Positions 17,948 through 27,461 of a stretch of 64,000 nucleotides of DNA are shown here, one piece after another. The translations under genes were made by a program, and so were the position numbers. Below the pieces are notes generated by a model. That model ran no database searches and was not told the origin of the DNA. It worked only from the letters and a program-made list of their open reading frames with translations. Position 1 is the stretch's first letter. The number at the start of each line of letters is the position of its first letter. The DNA is from Candidatus Peregrinibacteria bacterium HGW-Peregrinibacteria-1 (GTDB taxonomy: Bacteria > Patescibacteriota > Gracilibacteria > UBA1369 > LOWO2-01-FULL-3), in the NCBI GenBank assembly GCA_002839505.1, contig PGYE01000001.1, forward strand, positions 294,459 to 358,458, written 5' to 3'.

Positions 17948-19212
17948 CTATCAACCCGTTTAATATCGGCACCAAGCGAATTCAGTTTCTTCTCAATGTT
18001 TTCATAACCGCGATCGATATAGACAACATTTGATATCTCCGTCGCACCCTTGGCAATCAGCGCCGCAATTACCATCGCCGCCCCCGCCCGTATATCCCAG
18101 CTTGAAATCGGTACCGCCTTCAACTCTCTCGGCCCCAAAATCAAAGCCTGATGTGAATTCAAAAGCTCCACTCTCGCCCCCATCTTTTCTAACTCAAAAA
18201 TATAATTCAACCGCCCCTCAAATAAAGTCTCAAACACCTTACTCACACCCTCAGCCTGTGTCAGCAAAACAGTAAAAGGAGCCTGTAGATCAGTAGCAAA
18301 ACCAGGATAAACCGCCGTTTTCACAACAGATAACGGTTTTAATTCATCAACCGGTTTCACCCTTATCCAATCATCACCCAGCTCCAATTCCACCCCCATC
18401 TCCTTTAGTTTTTGCCATAAACTATCCAACTGACCGGGATCAATGCCGGTTATTTTAACATCTCCCTTCGTCGCCACCGCCGCAATCGCCAAGGTACCCG
18501 CCTCCAAATAATCCCCAATCACCCTGTGCGTTACACCCTTAAGCGCTTTAACACCCTTAATTTTCAAAAAATTAGTACCCACACCGCTAATTTCCGCCCC
18601 CATACTTTGTAAAAACAGACACAAATCCTGTACATGAGGCTCAGCTGCCACCATCCTTATCTCACTCTCACCCTCAGCCAGCACCGCCCCCATAATCGCA
18701 TTCTCACTCGCTGTAACGCTCATCTCCGACATCACAAAAGTACCCCCCTTAAGCCCTCCATCGGTCTTCATGTGAATATGTTTCGTTTCCTCCACGACCA
18801 CTCCTCCCAGCCCTTTCAGCGCCTCCGTATGCGACTCAACCGACCTCTTACCCAAAACACAACCACCTGGAAAATCCATCTTAACCTCTCCGCACCTAGC
18901 TAAAAGTGGTCCCATCAACAAAATAGAAGCCCTCATTCTCTTAATCTTATCATCAAAAAGATCATGATGCCCTTTACCCATCGCACTTGGATCAATCTCC
19001 AACCTATTATTTTCAAACATCACGCGCACACCCAACTCTTCAATAATACTTGCCAAGGAATGCACATCCGCAATATTCGGCACATTCGTCAGAATCGTCT
19101 TTTCATCAGTCAACAGCGCCGCACACATAATAGGCAACACCGCATTCTTCGAACCATTAACCGACACCTCACCCTTCAACTTCCTCCCACCGTTCACAAT
19201 AAATTTAACCAT
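17944..19212 (-). CDS. murA: UDP-N-acetylglucosamine 1-carboxyvinyltransferase (MurA)
   Basis: First committed step of peptidoglycan synthesis: transfers enolpyruvate from phosphoenolpyruvate to UDP-GlcNAc. The 422-residue length is normal. Visible motifs are the opening VNGSKNAVLPIMCAALLT, the active-site loop FPGGCVLGKR with the catalytic cysteine kept (the fosfomycin target), and a C-terminal FATDLQAPF and RAGAAMVIAALIA. A cytoplasmic two-domain enzyme. It is monocistronic on the minus strand and converges with the MBL hydrolase (4-bp overlap). Confidence 0.96.
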   Translation of the reverse strand: MVKFIVNGGRKLKGEVSVNGSKNAVLPIMCAALLTDEKTILTNVPNIADVHSLASIIEELGVRVMFENNRLEIDPSAMGKGHHDLFDDKIKRMRASILLMGPLLARCGEVKMDFPGGCVLGKRSVESHTEALKGLGGVVVEETKHIHMKTDGGLKGGTFVMSEMSVTASENAIMGAVLAEGESEIRMVAAEPHVQDLCLFLQSMGAEISGVGTNFLKIKGVKALKGVTHRVIGDYLEAGTLAIAAVATKGDVKITGIDPGQLDSLWQKLKEMGVELELGDDWIRVKPVDELKPLSVVKTAVYPGFATDLQAPFTVLLTQAEGVSKVFETLFEGRLNYIFELEKMGARVELLNSHQALILGPRELKAVPISSWDIRAGAAMVIAALIAKGATEISNVVYIDRGYENIEKKLNSLGADIKRVDS

Positions 19213-19345
19213 ATAATATTAAATTAAAATCCCATACCGCCCCAAAATACTCCACTAAGGGATAAAAATCAAAACAGTAAAACTATACAACAAAACAATA
19301 ATCCACTTAAGTCCACCCCATCATAAAACTACTCAACTCAATATG

Positions 19346-19374
19346 TTGAGAAAATGTTTATTTAATGGTAAAAT
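19346..19374 (+). promoter_or_regulatory. promoter of the SLH membrane-protein operon
   Basis: TTGAGA (19346-19351), 17-bp spacer, TAAAAT (19369-19374). The in-frame ATG at 19365 lies inside this promoter, which argues that translation starts at 19398. Confidence 0.65.
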
Positions 19375-19397
19375 ACTCGGATATAAAAAAACAAAAA

Positions 19398-20708
19398 ATG
19401 TCTGATAAAAAGCAAAAATTACTCCTCAAAATATCAGCTGCCATCGCAGTCGTCACTTTAACATTGGCCATCAGCTTCATTGAGTTTCCGGCAAAAGAAA
19501 GCCAAGTATCAGTCGTAAACTCGGTCATTCAACTGACCTCTCCATACAAGGTAACCCCAGCAGATCTATCCTTTGAAGAAGTCGATTATCAGAAGGTACA
19601 ACAGAGCACCGGACATTACGAAACCTACAAAGTAAAGGTTCGCATTCGTAATCGCGGAGGAAATATCATTAACAGAAATGTTCATCTTCTTGTTGGAAAC
19701 GAAAAGATTCCCGTTACCAATAACCCCGATAACACCTTTTCTTTAAGGGAAAACCAAGAACATCTCCTCAATAGCTTCGAAGTAAAATTCGATAAAAGAC
19801 TAAATGGCCAATCCATACCTATAAAAATTGAAATCACCGATCAAGAAGATTTAAACCTCAACAATAATTCTTACGACCTCTACATCACAGCATATCCGGC
19901 ACTATTGAAAAATGTTTCACTTACCTACAACAAAGACAAACAACTAATTGCAACTTTTGATCGTCAAATCGATCTTAGCAACTATGTCATGCAAATTGTT
20001 TCAATCCCAAAAGACAAAGTTCTGACCGGTAAAGAAACCGTAATTTACAAAGAAGTAAACCTCGATAACACTATTTTTCAATACAACCTTATTCAAGCCG
20101 ACCAAGACAATTCGCCCTTGAGAATACCTTCCGAGCCGGCCACCTTCACCGAAGAAAACCACCTCATTATTACCCGTACAAACCTTGAAAAGAGCGAAAA
20201 TTACATTCAAATCCGCGCCATAAATTCCGAGAATCATAATTATCTAGTAAGTGATATAATTAGACTCCCACTCACTGAAGAAGCTCCATTAAACAGAGCA
20301 CAATTTGCCAAACTGTTTATTGAAGAAGCCGGAATACCGCTCTATCGCGGTCAAACCCTTTTCAACGACATCCCCAACGATCAATGGTACACGCCCTATG
20401 CCGAAACACTTCATAACCTCGGACTTTTAGTGTCTCCTTCCGAGAATGAATATAAGTTCAGCCCCGAAGCCCTGATCAGTAGGGGAGAAGCCTTGAAAAT
20501 AATTCTCGACTATTTTGACATTAATCTTCTGGTTGGAAACTTCACTAACACTTACCTCGATGTCACAGAAAGCAACAAATATTACTTCTATGTCGAAACC
20601 CTCAGGGCCGACGACAACACCTCATTTATCGACCAAAGATTCAACACCAATCACCCCGCTACAAGAGCATTTGTTACCAACATAATTAATCTCTACAAGA
20701 CACAATGA
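19398..20708 (+). CDS. membrane-anchored protein with C-terminal SLH domains
   Basis: 436 residues from the ATG at 19398. The ATG 11 codons earlier falls within the promoter. An N-terminal hydrophobic helix (about 8-28) serves as signal or anchor. A CARDB-like beta domain (about 60-170: KVRIRNRGGNIINRNVHLLV) and a second beta region to about 290 follow. Residues about 295-430 hold two SLH units and part of a third: LNRAQFAKLFIEEAGIPL, FNDIPNDQWYTPYAETLHNL, SRGEALKIILDYF. It probably links the wall or S-layer to the membrane. Its TGA stop overlaps the ATG of the next gene (ATGA), so the two genes are translationally coupled. Confidence 0.75.
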   Translation: MSDKKQKLLLKISAAIAVVTLTLAISFIEFPAKESQVSVVNSVIQLTSPYKVTPADLSFEEVDYQKVQQSTGHYETYKVKVRIRNRGGNIINRNVHLLVGNEKIPVTNNPDNTFSLRENQEHLLNSFEVKFDKRLNGQSIPIKIEITDQEDLNLNNNSYDLYITAYPALLKNVSLTYNKDKQLIATFDRQIDLSNYVMQIVSIPKDKVLTGKETVIYKEVNLDNTIFQYNLIQADQDNSPLRIPSEPATFTEENHLIITRTNLEKSENYIQIRAINSENHNYLVSDIIRLPLTEEAPLNRAQFAKLFIEEAGIPLYRGQTLFNDIPNDQWYTPYAETLHNLGLLVSPSENEYKFSPEALISRGEALKIILDYFDINLLVGNFTNTYLDVTESNKYYFYVETLRADDNTSFIDQRFNTNHPATRAFVTNIINLYKTQ

Positions 20709-21388
20709 AGATCCAGAAACTTCTAAAATATTACTTTGCTTTTGTTGCCATCACCTTCACCGCAACATCGCTACTCGACAACACCAATGTCCGAGATTAC
20801 ATGGTAAACACCTTGCATATCGACATACTCGAAGAAAGAACTCCAAAATCTATTAACGGATATATATTTTTGGAAACAATCGAAAAAGAACCGGAACCCA
20901 GCCTTTTCAAACAAATTACGAAAACTGATTTACCCTCACTTTATATCAAACCTAAACTCGAAGGAGAGCCCAATCATGTGGTTGCCGGGACTAAAGATCT
21001 CCATGCTTTTTCAATTTCCATGAGCAGCCTGCTTGACGATATAATGCTTCAACAAGTCATTTTCACGCCACAGGGAATAGCAACAAAGGATATAAGATCC
21101 GTGAAACTTGTCAGAAAAGATGAACCCACGACGACTGTCGGTAGAGGAAAAATCAATAAAGAATCAATAGTCTTCACCGCCATCAATCACAACACCAACG
21201 AACCACTAATCCTGATTGTAGAAATAGCCGAAGAAATTCCTACTGGCACACACTTTACCTTCCAAATAGCCTCGCCCGATCACATTAAAATCCAACACGA
21301 CAGAAAAGAACAAAAAATCGGCGGAAAATACCCGATTGAATCACCCTCAACAACCATTATCCGACCACGCCTTCCACAAAGAAAGTAA
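20705..21388 (+). CDS. hypothetical secreted or membrane-anchored protein
   Basis: A 227-residue protein starting in a 4-bp ATGA overlap with the SLH gene, so certainly the second gene of a two-gene operon. The N-terminus (LLKYYFAFVAITFTATSLL) is a signal peptide or anchor. The body is beta-rich with no motif I recognise; the region about 75-200 (AFSISMSSLLDDIMLQQVIF, FTAINHNTNEPLILIVEIAE) could be one Ig-like domain. By coupling it probably works with the SLH protein at the surface. Stop TAA; the tlyA gene on the other strand ends immediately next to it. Confidence 0.7.
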   Translation: MKIQKLLKYYFAFVAITFTATSLLDNTNVRDYMVNTLHIDILEERTPKSINGYIFLETIEKEPEPSLFKQITKTDLPSLYIKPKLEGEPNHVVAGTKDLHAFSISMSSLLDDIMLQQVIFTPQGIATKDIRSVKLVRKDEPTTTVGRGKINKESIVFTAINHNTNEPLILIVEIAEEIPTGTHFTFQIASPDHIKIQHDRKEQKIGGKYPIESPSTTIIRPRLPQRK

Positions 21389-22105
21389 TCACCTCAAATC
21401 AAATTTGAGCCATACCTCCTGATTACCTTTTTTTCCCTTAATTTCACAATATTTTTCCCCCTTGAACTCTAAGCCAAGCCTTTTTGCCCAAGCAACAAAG
21501 GTTTTTTTCACCTCCAAAATTTTTTCCTCATCCTTCACCACTCCATCCTTTCCTACAAAATCTTTCCCCACCTCAAATTGAGGCTTAAACAAGGCCAATA
21601 TTGTCCCACCAGAACTTAAAAAATATTTTACTTTTTCAAAAATCATTCTCAGCGAAATAAATGAAACATCAATCACCGCCAAATCAACAGCTTCTCCCAA
21701 ATCACTGATACTTCTCACATCCACACCCTCATATTCCACAACTCGCGGGTCATTTTTCAAGCTCAAATCCAATTGCCCTCGACCAACATCTATAGCAAAC
21801 ACCTTCACCGCCCCATTTTTCAATAAAAGATCGGTAAAACCACCAGTCGAAGCCCCAATATCCGCTACCACCTTACCATCAATCTCAAGATTCCAGTACT
21901 CAATCGCATCTTTCAGCTTTAAAGCCCCTCTGGAAACATATCGCTCCTCCTTCACTATCTCGACCACATCACCATCTTTCACATTCTTGTTTGGCTTGTG
22001 CACTACCTCACCATTTACCTTCACCCACCCCAAACGCACAAAATCCTTACCTTGTGCTCGACTTCGACATTCGCCTTTATGTACCAAGAACTCATCTATC
22101 CGCAT
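21389..22105 (-). CDS. tlyA: TlyA-type rRNA 2'-O-methyltransferase (S4 + FtsJ domains)
   Basis: A 238-residue RNA methyltransferase of the TlyA/hemolysin-A family, which 2'-O-methylates ribosomal RNA. Residues 1-60 are an S4 RNA-binding domain (MRIDEFLVHKGECRSRAQGK, then VKVNGEVV). The rest is a Rossmann methyltransferase with the SAM-binding ADIGASTGGFTD motif and an AVIDVSFISL block typical of TlyA. It ends with TGA directly against the stop of the convergent gene, and is divergent from pilB (60 bp between starts). Confidence 0.92.
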   Translation of the reverse strand: MRIDEFLVHKGECRSRAQGKDFVRLGWVKVNGEVVHKPNKNVKDGDVVEIVKEERYVSRGALKLKDAIEYWNLEIDGKVVADIGASTGGFTDLLLKNGAVKVFAIDVGRGQLDLSLKNDPRVVEYEGVDVRSISDLGEAVDLAVIDVSFISLRMIFEKVKYFLSSGGTILALFKPQFEVGKDFVGKDGVVKDEEKILEVKKTFVAWAKRLGLEFKGEKYCEIKGKKGNQEVWLKFDLR

Positions 22106-22135
22106 AGCAATCTTGTTTTAATTTAAAGCATTTTC

Positions 22136-22144
22136 TGCTATAAT
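22136..22144 (+). promoter_or_regulatory. extended -10 promoter of pilB
   Basis: TGCTATAAT is a perfect -10 box with the TGn extension; the -35 region is AT-rich without a clear box. The predicted leader is only about 15 nt before the ATG at 22166. Confidence 0.6.
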
Positions 22145-22165
22145 ACATAGATAAATTATCGCAAA

Positions 22166-23842
22166 ATGAACCAAGAAGAAAACACAAATCCAATTCCTTT
22201 CAAACAAGACTCTAAAACATACCAAAAAAACATCAATCGAGAGTTTCAAGAAAGTGCTACGCTCAAACGCGCCCAGTCTTTTGACATTCCCTACATCAAC
22301 CTCTCCAAGACCCCTCTCAATCCCGACTTTTTCAAAATCATAGAACTCGAAACAGCTCGTAGCGGAAGAATAATTCCATTCCTCAAACAAAGCCAAAAAG
22401 TACTTGTGGCCGTCGAAGACCCACAACATCAAAATACAATCCACGCCATCGACGGCCTCCACAAGCGAGGCTTCGAAGTAATCGTACACCTTGCCTCCAC
22501 AGCCTCCATCGACGAAGCCCTCAGCACCTATGATCGCCAAAAAAAATACTATGCTCCAAAGATTATCGAACAAGTCGAAACCGAAAGCATCAAAACCTAT
22601 GAAAATGAAATCAAAGACCTAAAATCCATCCCCGAAAAACTAGCCACCACCACTCAAGAAGAAGGCCTCAACCTCATCGACATCGCCGCCATGAAAACTG
22701 GTGCCTCCGACATCCACTACGAACCACAAGAAAAAGACACCATAGTCCGATTTCGTATTGATGGCGTACTTCACGAAGTTTTCCGCATATCTCACAAAAT
22801 CTACGGACTAATCTCATCTCAAATCAAGTACAGCAGCAAGATGAAACTCAACATCAACAATGTCCCTCAGGACGGACGCTACACCTTCGTCTTCAACAAA
22901 ATAAAAATCGCAGTCAGAGTATCGGCAATCCCGACCCCCTATGGAGAATCCTTTGTCTGCAGATACCTATCCTCCGACCGCAAAGCACTGACCTTCGAAG
23001 AATTAGGATTCATCGGACTCCAGCTCTCAAAACTCCAAGCCGTCACCAAAATATCCCGCGGCATGGTACTTGTCACCGGTCCCACCGGTAGTGGTAAAAG
23101 TACCACCCTCTACTCCCTGCTCAACATAATGAAAAGCACTGAAAACAAGGTAATCACACTTGAAGACCCCGTCGAATACTACATTGACCAAGTCACCCAA
23201 AGTCAGATAGATGAAAACGACGGCTACACCTTCTTATCAGGATTAAGATCTATTCTCCGACAAGACCCCGACATCATCATGCTCGGAGAAATCCGTGACC
23301 TACCCACCGCCGACACCGCCCTACAAGCTGCATTAACCGGACATGTCCTCCTCAGCACCCTCCACACCAACAGCGCCGTCGAGACACTTCCCCGCCTCAT
23401 CAACATGGGCATCAAATCATTCATGCTTGCTCCCGCAATGCACACCGTCATTGGCCAAAGACTGGTTCGTAAAGTCTGCCAATTTTGCTCCACCAAGATC
23501 TCAACACCAAGTGAAGTCAAAGAAGAATACGACAAAATGAACCAATCTCTCAAAGCTATCAACCCGACACTCGCCTTTGAAACACCCGCCGAAATACCTC
23601 AAGCACATGGCTGTGAAAAATGTAGCCACACCGGATACAGTGGCCGACTTGTCGTCGCTGAAGTCCTTGTTATTAGCGAAAAAATCCGCCGCCTAATCAT
23701 GGAAGGAGCCGGCAGCATCGACATCATTACCGTTGCCCGACAAGAAGGAATGACCACCATGCGAGAAGACGGTTATCGCAAAGTCGCCATCGGAATGACC
23801 ACACTGGAAGAAGTCCACCGCGTCACCAATATCACAATTTAG
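22166..23842 (+). CDS. pilB: type IV pilus assembly / type II secretion ATPase (PilB/GspE)
   Basis: A 558-residue hexameric ATPase driving pilus extension (or secretion) at the inner membrane. The N-terminal domain (to about 165) is the MshEN-like region. The core has GASDIHYEP, Walker A GPTGSGKSTT, the Asp box ITLEDPVEY, Walker B DIIMLGEIRD, the His box TGHVLLSTLHTN, and a zinc site CQFC...CEKC before GYSGRLVVAEVL. Normal family length. Other pilus genes are not adjacent. It has its own extended -10 promoter, and its end overlaps dprA by 11 bp on the opposite strand. A role in DNA uptake is suggested by dprA and the ComEC-like gene nearby. Confidence 0.95.
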   Translation: MNQEENTNPIPFKQDSKTYQKNINREFQESATLKRAQSFDIPYINLSKTPLNPDFFKIIELETARSGRIIPFLKQSQKVLVAVEDPQHQNTIHAIDGLHKRGFEVIVHLASTASIDEALSTYDRQKKYYAPKIIEQVETESIKTYENEIKDLKSIPEKLATTTQEEGLNLIDIAAMKTGASDIHYEPQEKDTIVRFRIDGVLHEVFRISHKIYGLISSQIKYSSKMKLNINNVPQDGRYTFVFNKIKIAVRVSAIPTPYGESFVCRYLSSDRKALTFEELGFIGLQLSKLQAVTKISRGMVLVTGPTGSGKSTTLYSLLNIMKSTENKVITLEDPVEYYIDQVTQSQIDENDGYTFLSGLRSILRQDPDIIMLGEIRDLPTADTALQAALTGHVLLSTLHTNSAVETLPRLINMGIKSFMLAPAMHTVIGQRLVRKVCQFCSTKISTPSEVKEEYDKMNQSLKAINPTLAFETPAEIPQAHGCEKCSHTGYSGRLVVAEVLVISEKIRRLIMEGAGSIDIITVARQEGMTTMREDGYRKVAIGMTTLEEVHRVTNITI

Positions 23843-24740
23843 AGCGTCGAAAACGCCCCGAATTACCCTCCACCAAACCCTTCAATTCCAACATCGTCAA
23901 ATTACTCAATACCTCCACAACCGGTATCAATAACTTTCTAGTAATAAAATCCGCACTCTTCCAATCTCTGGTATTCAACACTCCATAGATTTTTTTCTCA
24001 TAGCCCTCCAGCCCCTCAGGCGACGAATTCACCACACCGCCCTCGTCAACATTCTTACTCGCAGCAAAAAGACTCGGCTGCAACTTCATATAATCAAAAA
24101 TATCTGCCCCACAACTGACTGGAAAACCACCGCCGCTCTGCATCAACTCCAATATCCCTCTTCCACTTGAACGATCCACATCCCCCGGAACCACAAAGAC
24201 ATCTCTATTCTGCCCCAAAGCATATTTAGCCGTAATCAACGCCCCCGACTTCTTCGGTGCCTCCACCACCACCACCGCCTGAGACAAACCGCTGATTATC
24301 CTATTTCTCATCGGAAAATGAAACGCCAAACCCTTAGCATCCGGCTCCAGCTCCGAAACCACCAACCCTCTACCACTCGCCACAATCTTATCGGCCAATC
24401 CTCTGTTATAATTTGGATAGACATTATCCAGGCCACTCCCCAAAACCGCCACTGTCTTCCCGCCCATCTCCAAGGCCGTACTATGCGCCATCGAATCCAC
24501 CCCCAACGCCAACCCCGAGACTATCACCGCCCCAAACTCCACCAAATCAGCAACAATTTTCCTCGTCATCGATAGACCGTAATCACTACAATATCGCGTC
24601 CCAACCACCGCCACACACAAACCATTCACGACCCCCAGCTCACCCCTGTAAAACAGCTTCTTCGGCGGCTTACTGATCTTCTTCAACATAAACGGATATT
24701 TCCCATCCGCCGCCACAATAATGTTATGTTTTGCACCCAT
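23832..24740 (-). CDS. dprA: DNA-processing protein DprA
   Basis: Protects incoming single-stranded DNA and loads RecA during natural transformation. 302 residues: the Rossmann-like DprA core is complete (VVGTRYCSDYG, SGLALGVDSMAHSTAL, VLGSGLDNVYPNYNR, FPMRNRIISGLS, VVVEAPKKSGALITA, VVPGDVDR), with a C-terminal winged-helix-like tail (about 235-300). The N-terminal SAM-like domain of longer homologues is missing, as in many minimal DprA proteins. Its location next to pilB fits a competence function. It is convergent with pilB (11-bp overlap). Confidence 0.95.
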   Translation of the reverse strand: MGAKHNIIVAADGKYPFMLKKISKPPKKLFYRGELGVVNGLCVAVVGTRYCSDYGLSMTRKIVADLVEFGAVIVSGLALGVDSMAHSTALEMGGKTVAVLGSGLDNVYPNYNRGLADKIVASGRGLVVSELEPDAKGLAFHFPMRNRIISGLSQAVVVVEAPKKSGALITAKYALGQNRDVFVVPGDVDRSSGRGILELMQSGGGFPVSCGADIFDYMKLQPSLFAASKNVDEGGVVNSSPEGLEGYEKKIYGVLNTRDWKSADFITRKLLIPVVEVLSNLTMLELKGLVEGNSGRFRRSKL

Positions 24741-24839
24741 TCCACCTTTTAAAAATAAGTTATAAAATCAACCTAAACCCTCCACATAAAATAATATTAA
24801 AATTTTCCTAAAATCCGCGCCCCATGCTAACCTTACAAC

Positions 24840-25751
24840 ATGCAAGAACACATCACACAATTCCTCCAATACCTCGAAGTAATGCGCAACCGTTCTCTCA
24901 AAACAATTGAGAACTATCGCCACTACCTAAACCGTTTTTCCCAATTCTACGGCCCCTCAAAACATGTCTCCAAAATCACCCTCAGCGACATCAACGACTT
25001 TCGAATTCACCTCAAACGCCACCAAAACAAACACCAAAAACACCTCTCCATCAGCACCCAAAACTACCACATCATCGCCCTCCGCGCCTTCCTCAAATAC
25101 CTAGTCAAAAACGACATCCCCACCCTCTCACCCGACAAAATCGAACTCAGCAAAATCCCGGCCCGCACCGTTGAATTCCTCACGCGCGAAGAATTAGACC
25201 GACTCTTTGAAAGCGTCAATCCCGCGGACAAATGGTCATTTCGCGACCTCGCCATCCTCAAAACACTCTACTCCACCGGACTTCGTGTCAGCGAACTCAT
25301 CAGCCTCAATCGCGAGCAGGTCGACCTAAAACGCCGAGAATTCATGGTTCGCGGAAAAGGAAATAAACCCCGAATAATTTTTCTCTCACAAGAAGCCTCC
25401 GACATCATCGCCAAATACCTCTCCCTCCGCGACGACAACTTCAAACCCGTCTTCATCAACACCGGCAAAGGACTCAAAGACCCCAACGACATATTAAACG
25501 AAGAACAGCGCCGCCTCAGCCGCGTCAGCATCGAAACAATCGTCCGCAAATACGCCTTAAAAGCCGGCATTATCAAAAAAGTCACTCCCCACACCCTCCG
25601 CCACAGCTACGCCACCGAGCTCCTAATAAACGGCGCCGACATCCGCTCCGTTCAAGAAATGCTCGGCCACAGCTCCATCACCACCACACAAGTCTACACT
25701 CACATCACCGACAAAAAACTTCGCGAAATTTACGAAAAATTTCATCGCTAA
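24840..25751 (+). CDS. tyrosine recombinase XerC/XerD
   Basis: A site-specific recombinase of 303 residues, normal for XerC/D; likely resolves chromosome dimers at dif. The N-terminal core-binding SAM-like domain (about 1-90) contains FLQYLEVMRNRSLKTIENY. The catalytic domain holds TLYSTGLRVSELISL (first Arg), a lysine in the beta-hairpin near RGKGNKPRIIFL, HTLRHSYATELLINGADIR (His-x-x-Arg), GHSSITTTQVYTH (His and the nucleophilic Tyr). All catalytic residues are present. It is the only Xer in the window, so it may be the sole Xer of a one-recombinase system. It starts the + strand cluster with ftsE and purM. Confidence 0.93.
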   Translation: MQEHITQFLQYLEVMRNRSLKTIENYRHYLNRFSQFYGPSKHVSKITLSDINDFRIHLKRHQNKHQKHLSISTQNYHIIALRAFLKYLVKNDIPTLSPDKIELSKIPARTVEFLTREELDRLFESVNPADKWSFRDLAILKTLYSTGLRVSELISLNREQVDLKRREFMVRGKGNKPRIIFLSQEASDIIAKYLSLRDDNFKPVFINTGKGLKDPNDILNEEQRRLSRVSIETIVRKYALKAGIIKKVTPHTLRHSYATELLINGADIRSVQEMLGHSSITTTQVYTHITDKKLREIYEKFHR

Positions 25752-25766
25752 TAATAAAAAAACTGT

Positions 25767-25772
25767 TATATT
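25767..25772 (+). promoter_or_regulatory. extended -10 box of ftsE, leaderless arrangement
   Basis: TATATT preceded by TGT (TGn extension), only 6 nt before the ftsE ATG at 25779, so the transcript would begin at or next to the start codon. Confidence 0.5.
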
Positions 25773-25778
25773 CGAATC

Positions 25779-26438
25779 ATGATAACTATTGAAAACCTCA
25801 CAAAAAAACAAGGCGACAAAACCATCCTCGACAACATCTCATTCAGCGTAAAAAAAGGAGAATTTGTCGCATTACTAGGCCCATCCGGTGTCGGAAAAAC
25901 CACACTAATCAACATAATAATCGGAGCCGACGAATGGGAATCCGGAAAAGTAATCGTCAACCACTATAATGTCGGCGGACTTCAAGGCGGCAACATTCAA
26001 AAACTTCGCCGCAAAATCGGAATCATCTTCCAAGACTACAAACTCCTACCCCGCAAAACCGTCTACGAAAACATCGCCTTTGCCCTAGAAGTATCAGGCT
26101 ACGAAAAAAACAAAATTCAAAAAGAAACAATCGAAATCTTAAAACTCATCAACCTCGAAGACCTCCGCAACAACTACCCACACGAACTCTCCGGCGGTGA
26201 AAGACAGCGAGTTGCCATCGGACGCGCCATCATCCACGCCCCCGAACTTTTAATCGCCGACGAACCCACCGGAAATCTCGACTCCGACAATATCGAAACC
26301 CTCTGTGACCTCTTTCTCAAAATCAACAAAGAAAAAGGAACAACAATCTTTTTATCAACCCACAATCCTGCCATTATCAAGCGCGTAAAACCCCGAATCA
26401 TCACCCTATCGGCGGGCAAAATATCAGAAAACACATGA
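25779..26438 (+). CDS. ftsE: cell-division ABC transporter ATPase FtsE
   Basis: ATPase partner of FtsX, controlling peptidoglycan hydrolases at the septum. The 219-residue length is right for FtsE. It has Walker A GPSGVGKTT, Q-loop FQDYKLLPRKTVYENIAFAL (typical of FtsE), signature LSGGERQR, Walker B LLIADEPTGNLD and a switch His in STHNP. No ftsX follows. Instead purM starts in a 4-bp ATGA overlap, so ftsE and purM are translationally coupled. FtsX must be encoded elsewhere, or this ATPase serves another permease (LolD-like alternatives are possible). Confidence 0.88.
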   Translation: MITIENLTKKQGDKTILDNISFSVKKGEFVALLGPSGVGKTTLINIIIGADEWESGKVIVNHYNVGGLQGGNIQKLRRKIGIIFQDYKLLPRKTVYENIAFALEVSGYEKNKIQKETIEILKLINLEDLRNNYPHELSGGERQRVAIGRAIIHAPELLIADEPTGNLDSDNIETLCDLFLKINKEKGTTIFLSTHNPAIIKRVKPRIITLSAGKISENT

Positions 26439-27442
26439 CTACTTACCGCGAATCCGGCGTCAACATCGAGCTCGGAGACACCTGCTCACAAATAGCCTAC
26501 AACGCCGCCAAAGCAACTTTTCCCAGCCGCGAAGGCCTGATTGGAAGTGCCGTCATTGACGACGGAGGCTTTGCTGGACTTATCGACATGGGCGACTACT
26601 ATCTTGTTCAAAACGACGATGGAGTTGGCACCAAAATACTTATCGCCGAGCACCTCCAAAGCTATGACACACTAGGTTATGATCTACTGGCAATGGTTGC
26701 CGACGATGCCGTCTGTATCGGAGCCGAAACCATTTCCATCAGCAACACCCTCGATGTCGACAAAGTCGATCCTCAAAAAGTCACCCCTCTTTTAAACGGA
26801 CTCAAAGAAGCCTGCATTAAACACAAAGTTATCATCCCAGGAGGTGAAATCGCCGAAATGAACAACATGGTAAACGGCTACATCTGGAACGCCACCGCCG
26901 TCGGTATTGTCGAAAAACACAAACTAATCACCGGCAAAAATATCCAATCTGGAGACCTCATCATCGGACTAAAATCCGCCGGATTTCGTGCCAACGGCTT
27001 TACACTCGTCCGCCACATCCTCACGAACGCCTTCGGCCCTGACTGGTACCACGCCCCCTACGACCAAAATCAGAATTGGGGACAAGCCGTTCTCACACCT
27101 TCAATCATCTACTCCTCAGCCATTCTCGAAATGCACGGTCGTTTCAAAAAGGAACCCATCGTCGAAATCAAAGGAATCGCCCACATCACCGGTGGGGGAA
27201 TCCACGGAAACCTTGCTCGCACCCTCAAAAAAACCGGCCTCAAAGCCGATCTTCACACCCTCCCAAAACCGCACCCCATCATGGAAAAACTCATCGAAAT
27301 TGGGAAAGTACCGCTCCAAGATGCCTACAACACCTGGAACATGGGTATCGGAATGATATTAATCGCCAACGACTTCGACAAAATCTCCGAAATCTGCACC
27401 AAGCACCAAATCCAATCTCAGATCATCGGAAAAATAGTGTAA
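26435..27442 (+). CDS. purM: phosphoribosylformylglycinamidine cyclo-ligase (AIR synthetase, PurM)
   Basis: Fifth step of purine biosynthesis: ATP-dependent ring closure of FGAM to AIR. 335 residues, normal. It opens TTYRESGVNIELGD, with the ATP-binding NDDGVGTKILIAE and DLLAMVADDAVCIGAETIS, then PGGEIAEM, GLKSAGFRANGFTLVR, ITGGGIHGNLAR, and NMGIGMILI near the end. Coupled to ftsE by an ATGA overlap, an unusual partner. With purH at the right edge it indicates de novo purine synthesis genes in the genome, which many Patescibacteria lack. Confidence 0.95.
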   Translation: MTTYRESGVNIELGDTCSQIAYNAAKATFPSREGLIGSAVIDDGGFAGLIDMGDYYLVQNDDGVGTKILIAEHLQSYDTLGYDLLAMVADDAVCIGAETISISNTLDVDKVDPQKVTPLLNGLKEACIKHKVIIPGGEIAEMNNMVNGYIWNATAVGIVEKHKLITGKNIQSGDLIIGLKSAGFRANGFTLVRHILTNAFGPDWYHAPYDQNQNWGQAVLTPSIIYSSAILEMHGRFKKEPIVEIKGIAHITGGGIHGNLARTLKKTGLKADLHTLPKPHPIMEKLIEIGKVPLQDAYNTWNMGIGMILIANDFDKISEICTKHQIQSQIIGKIV

Positions 27443-27461
27443 ACCAAAAAGCGACAACAGA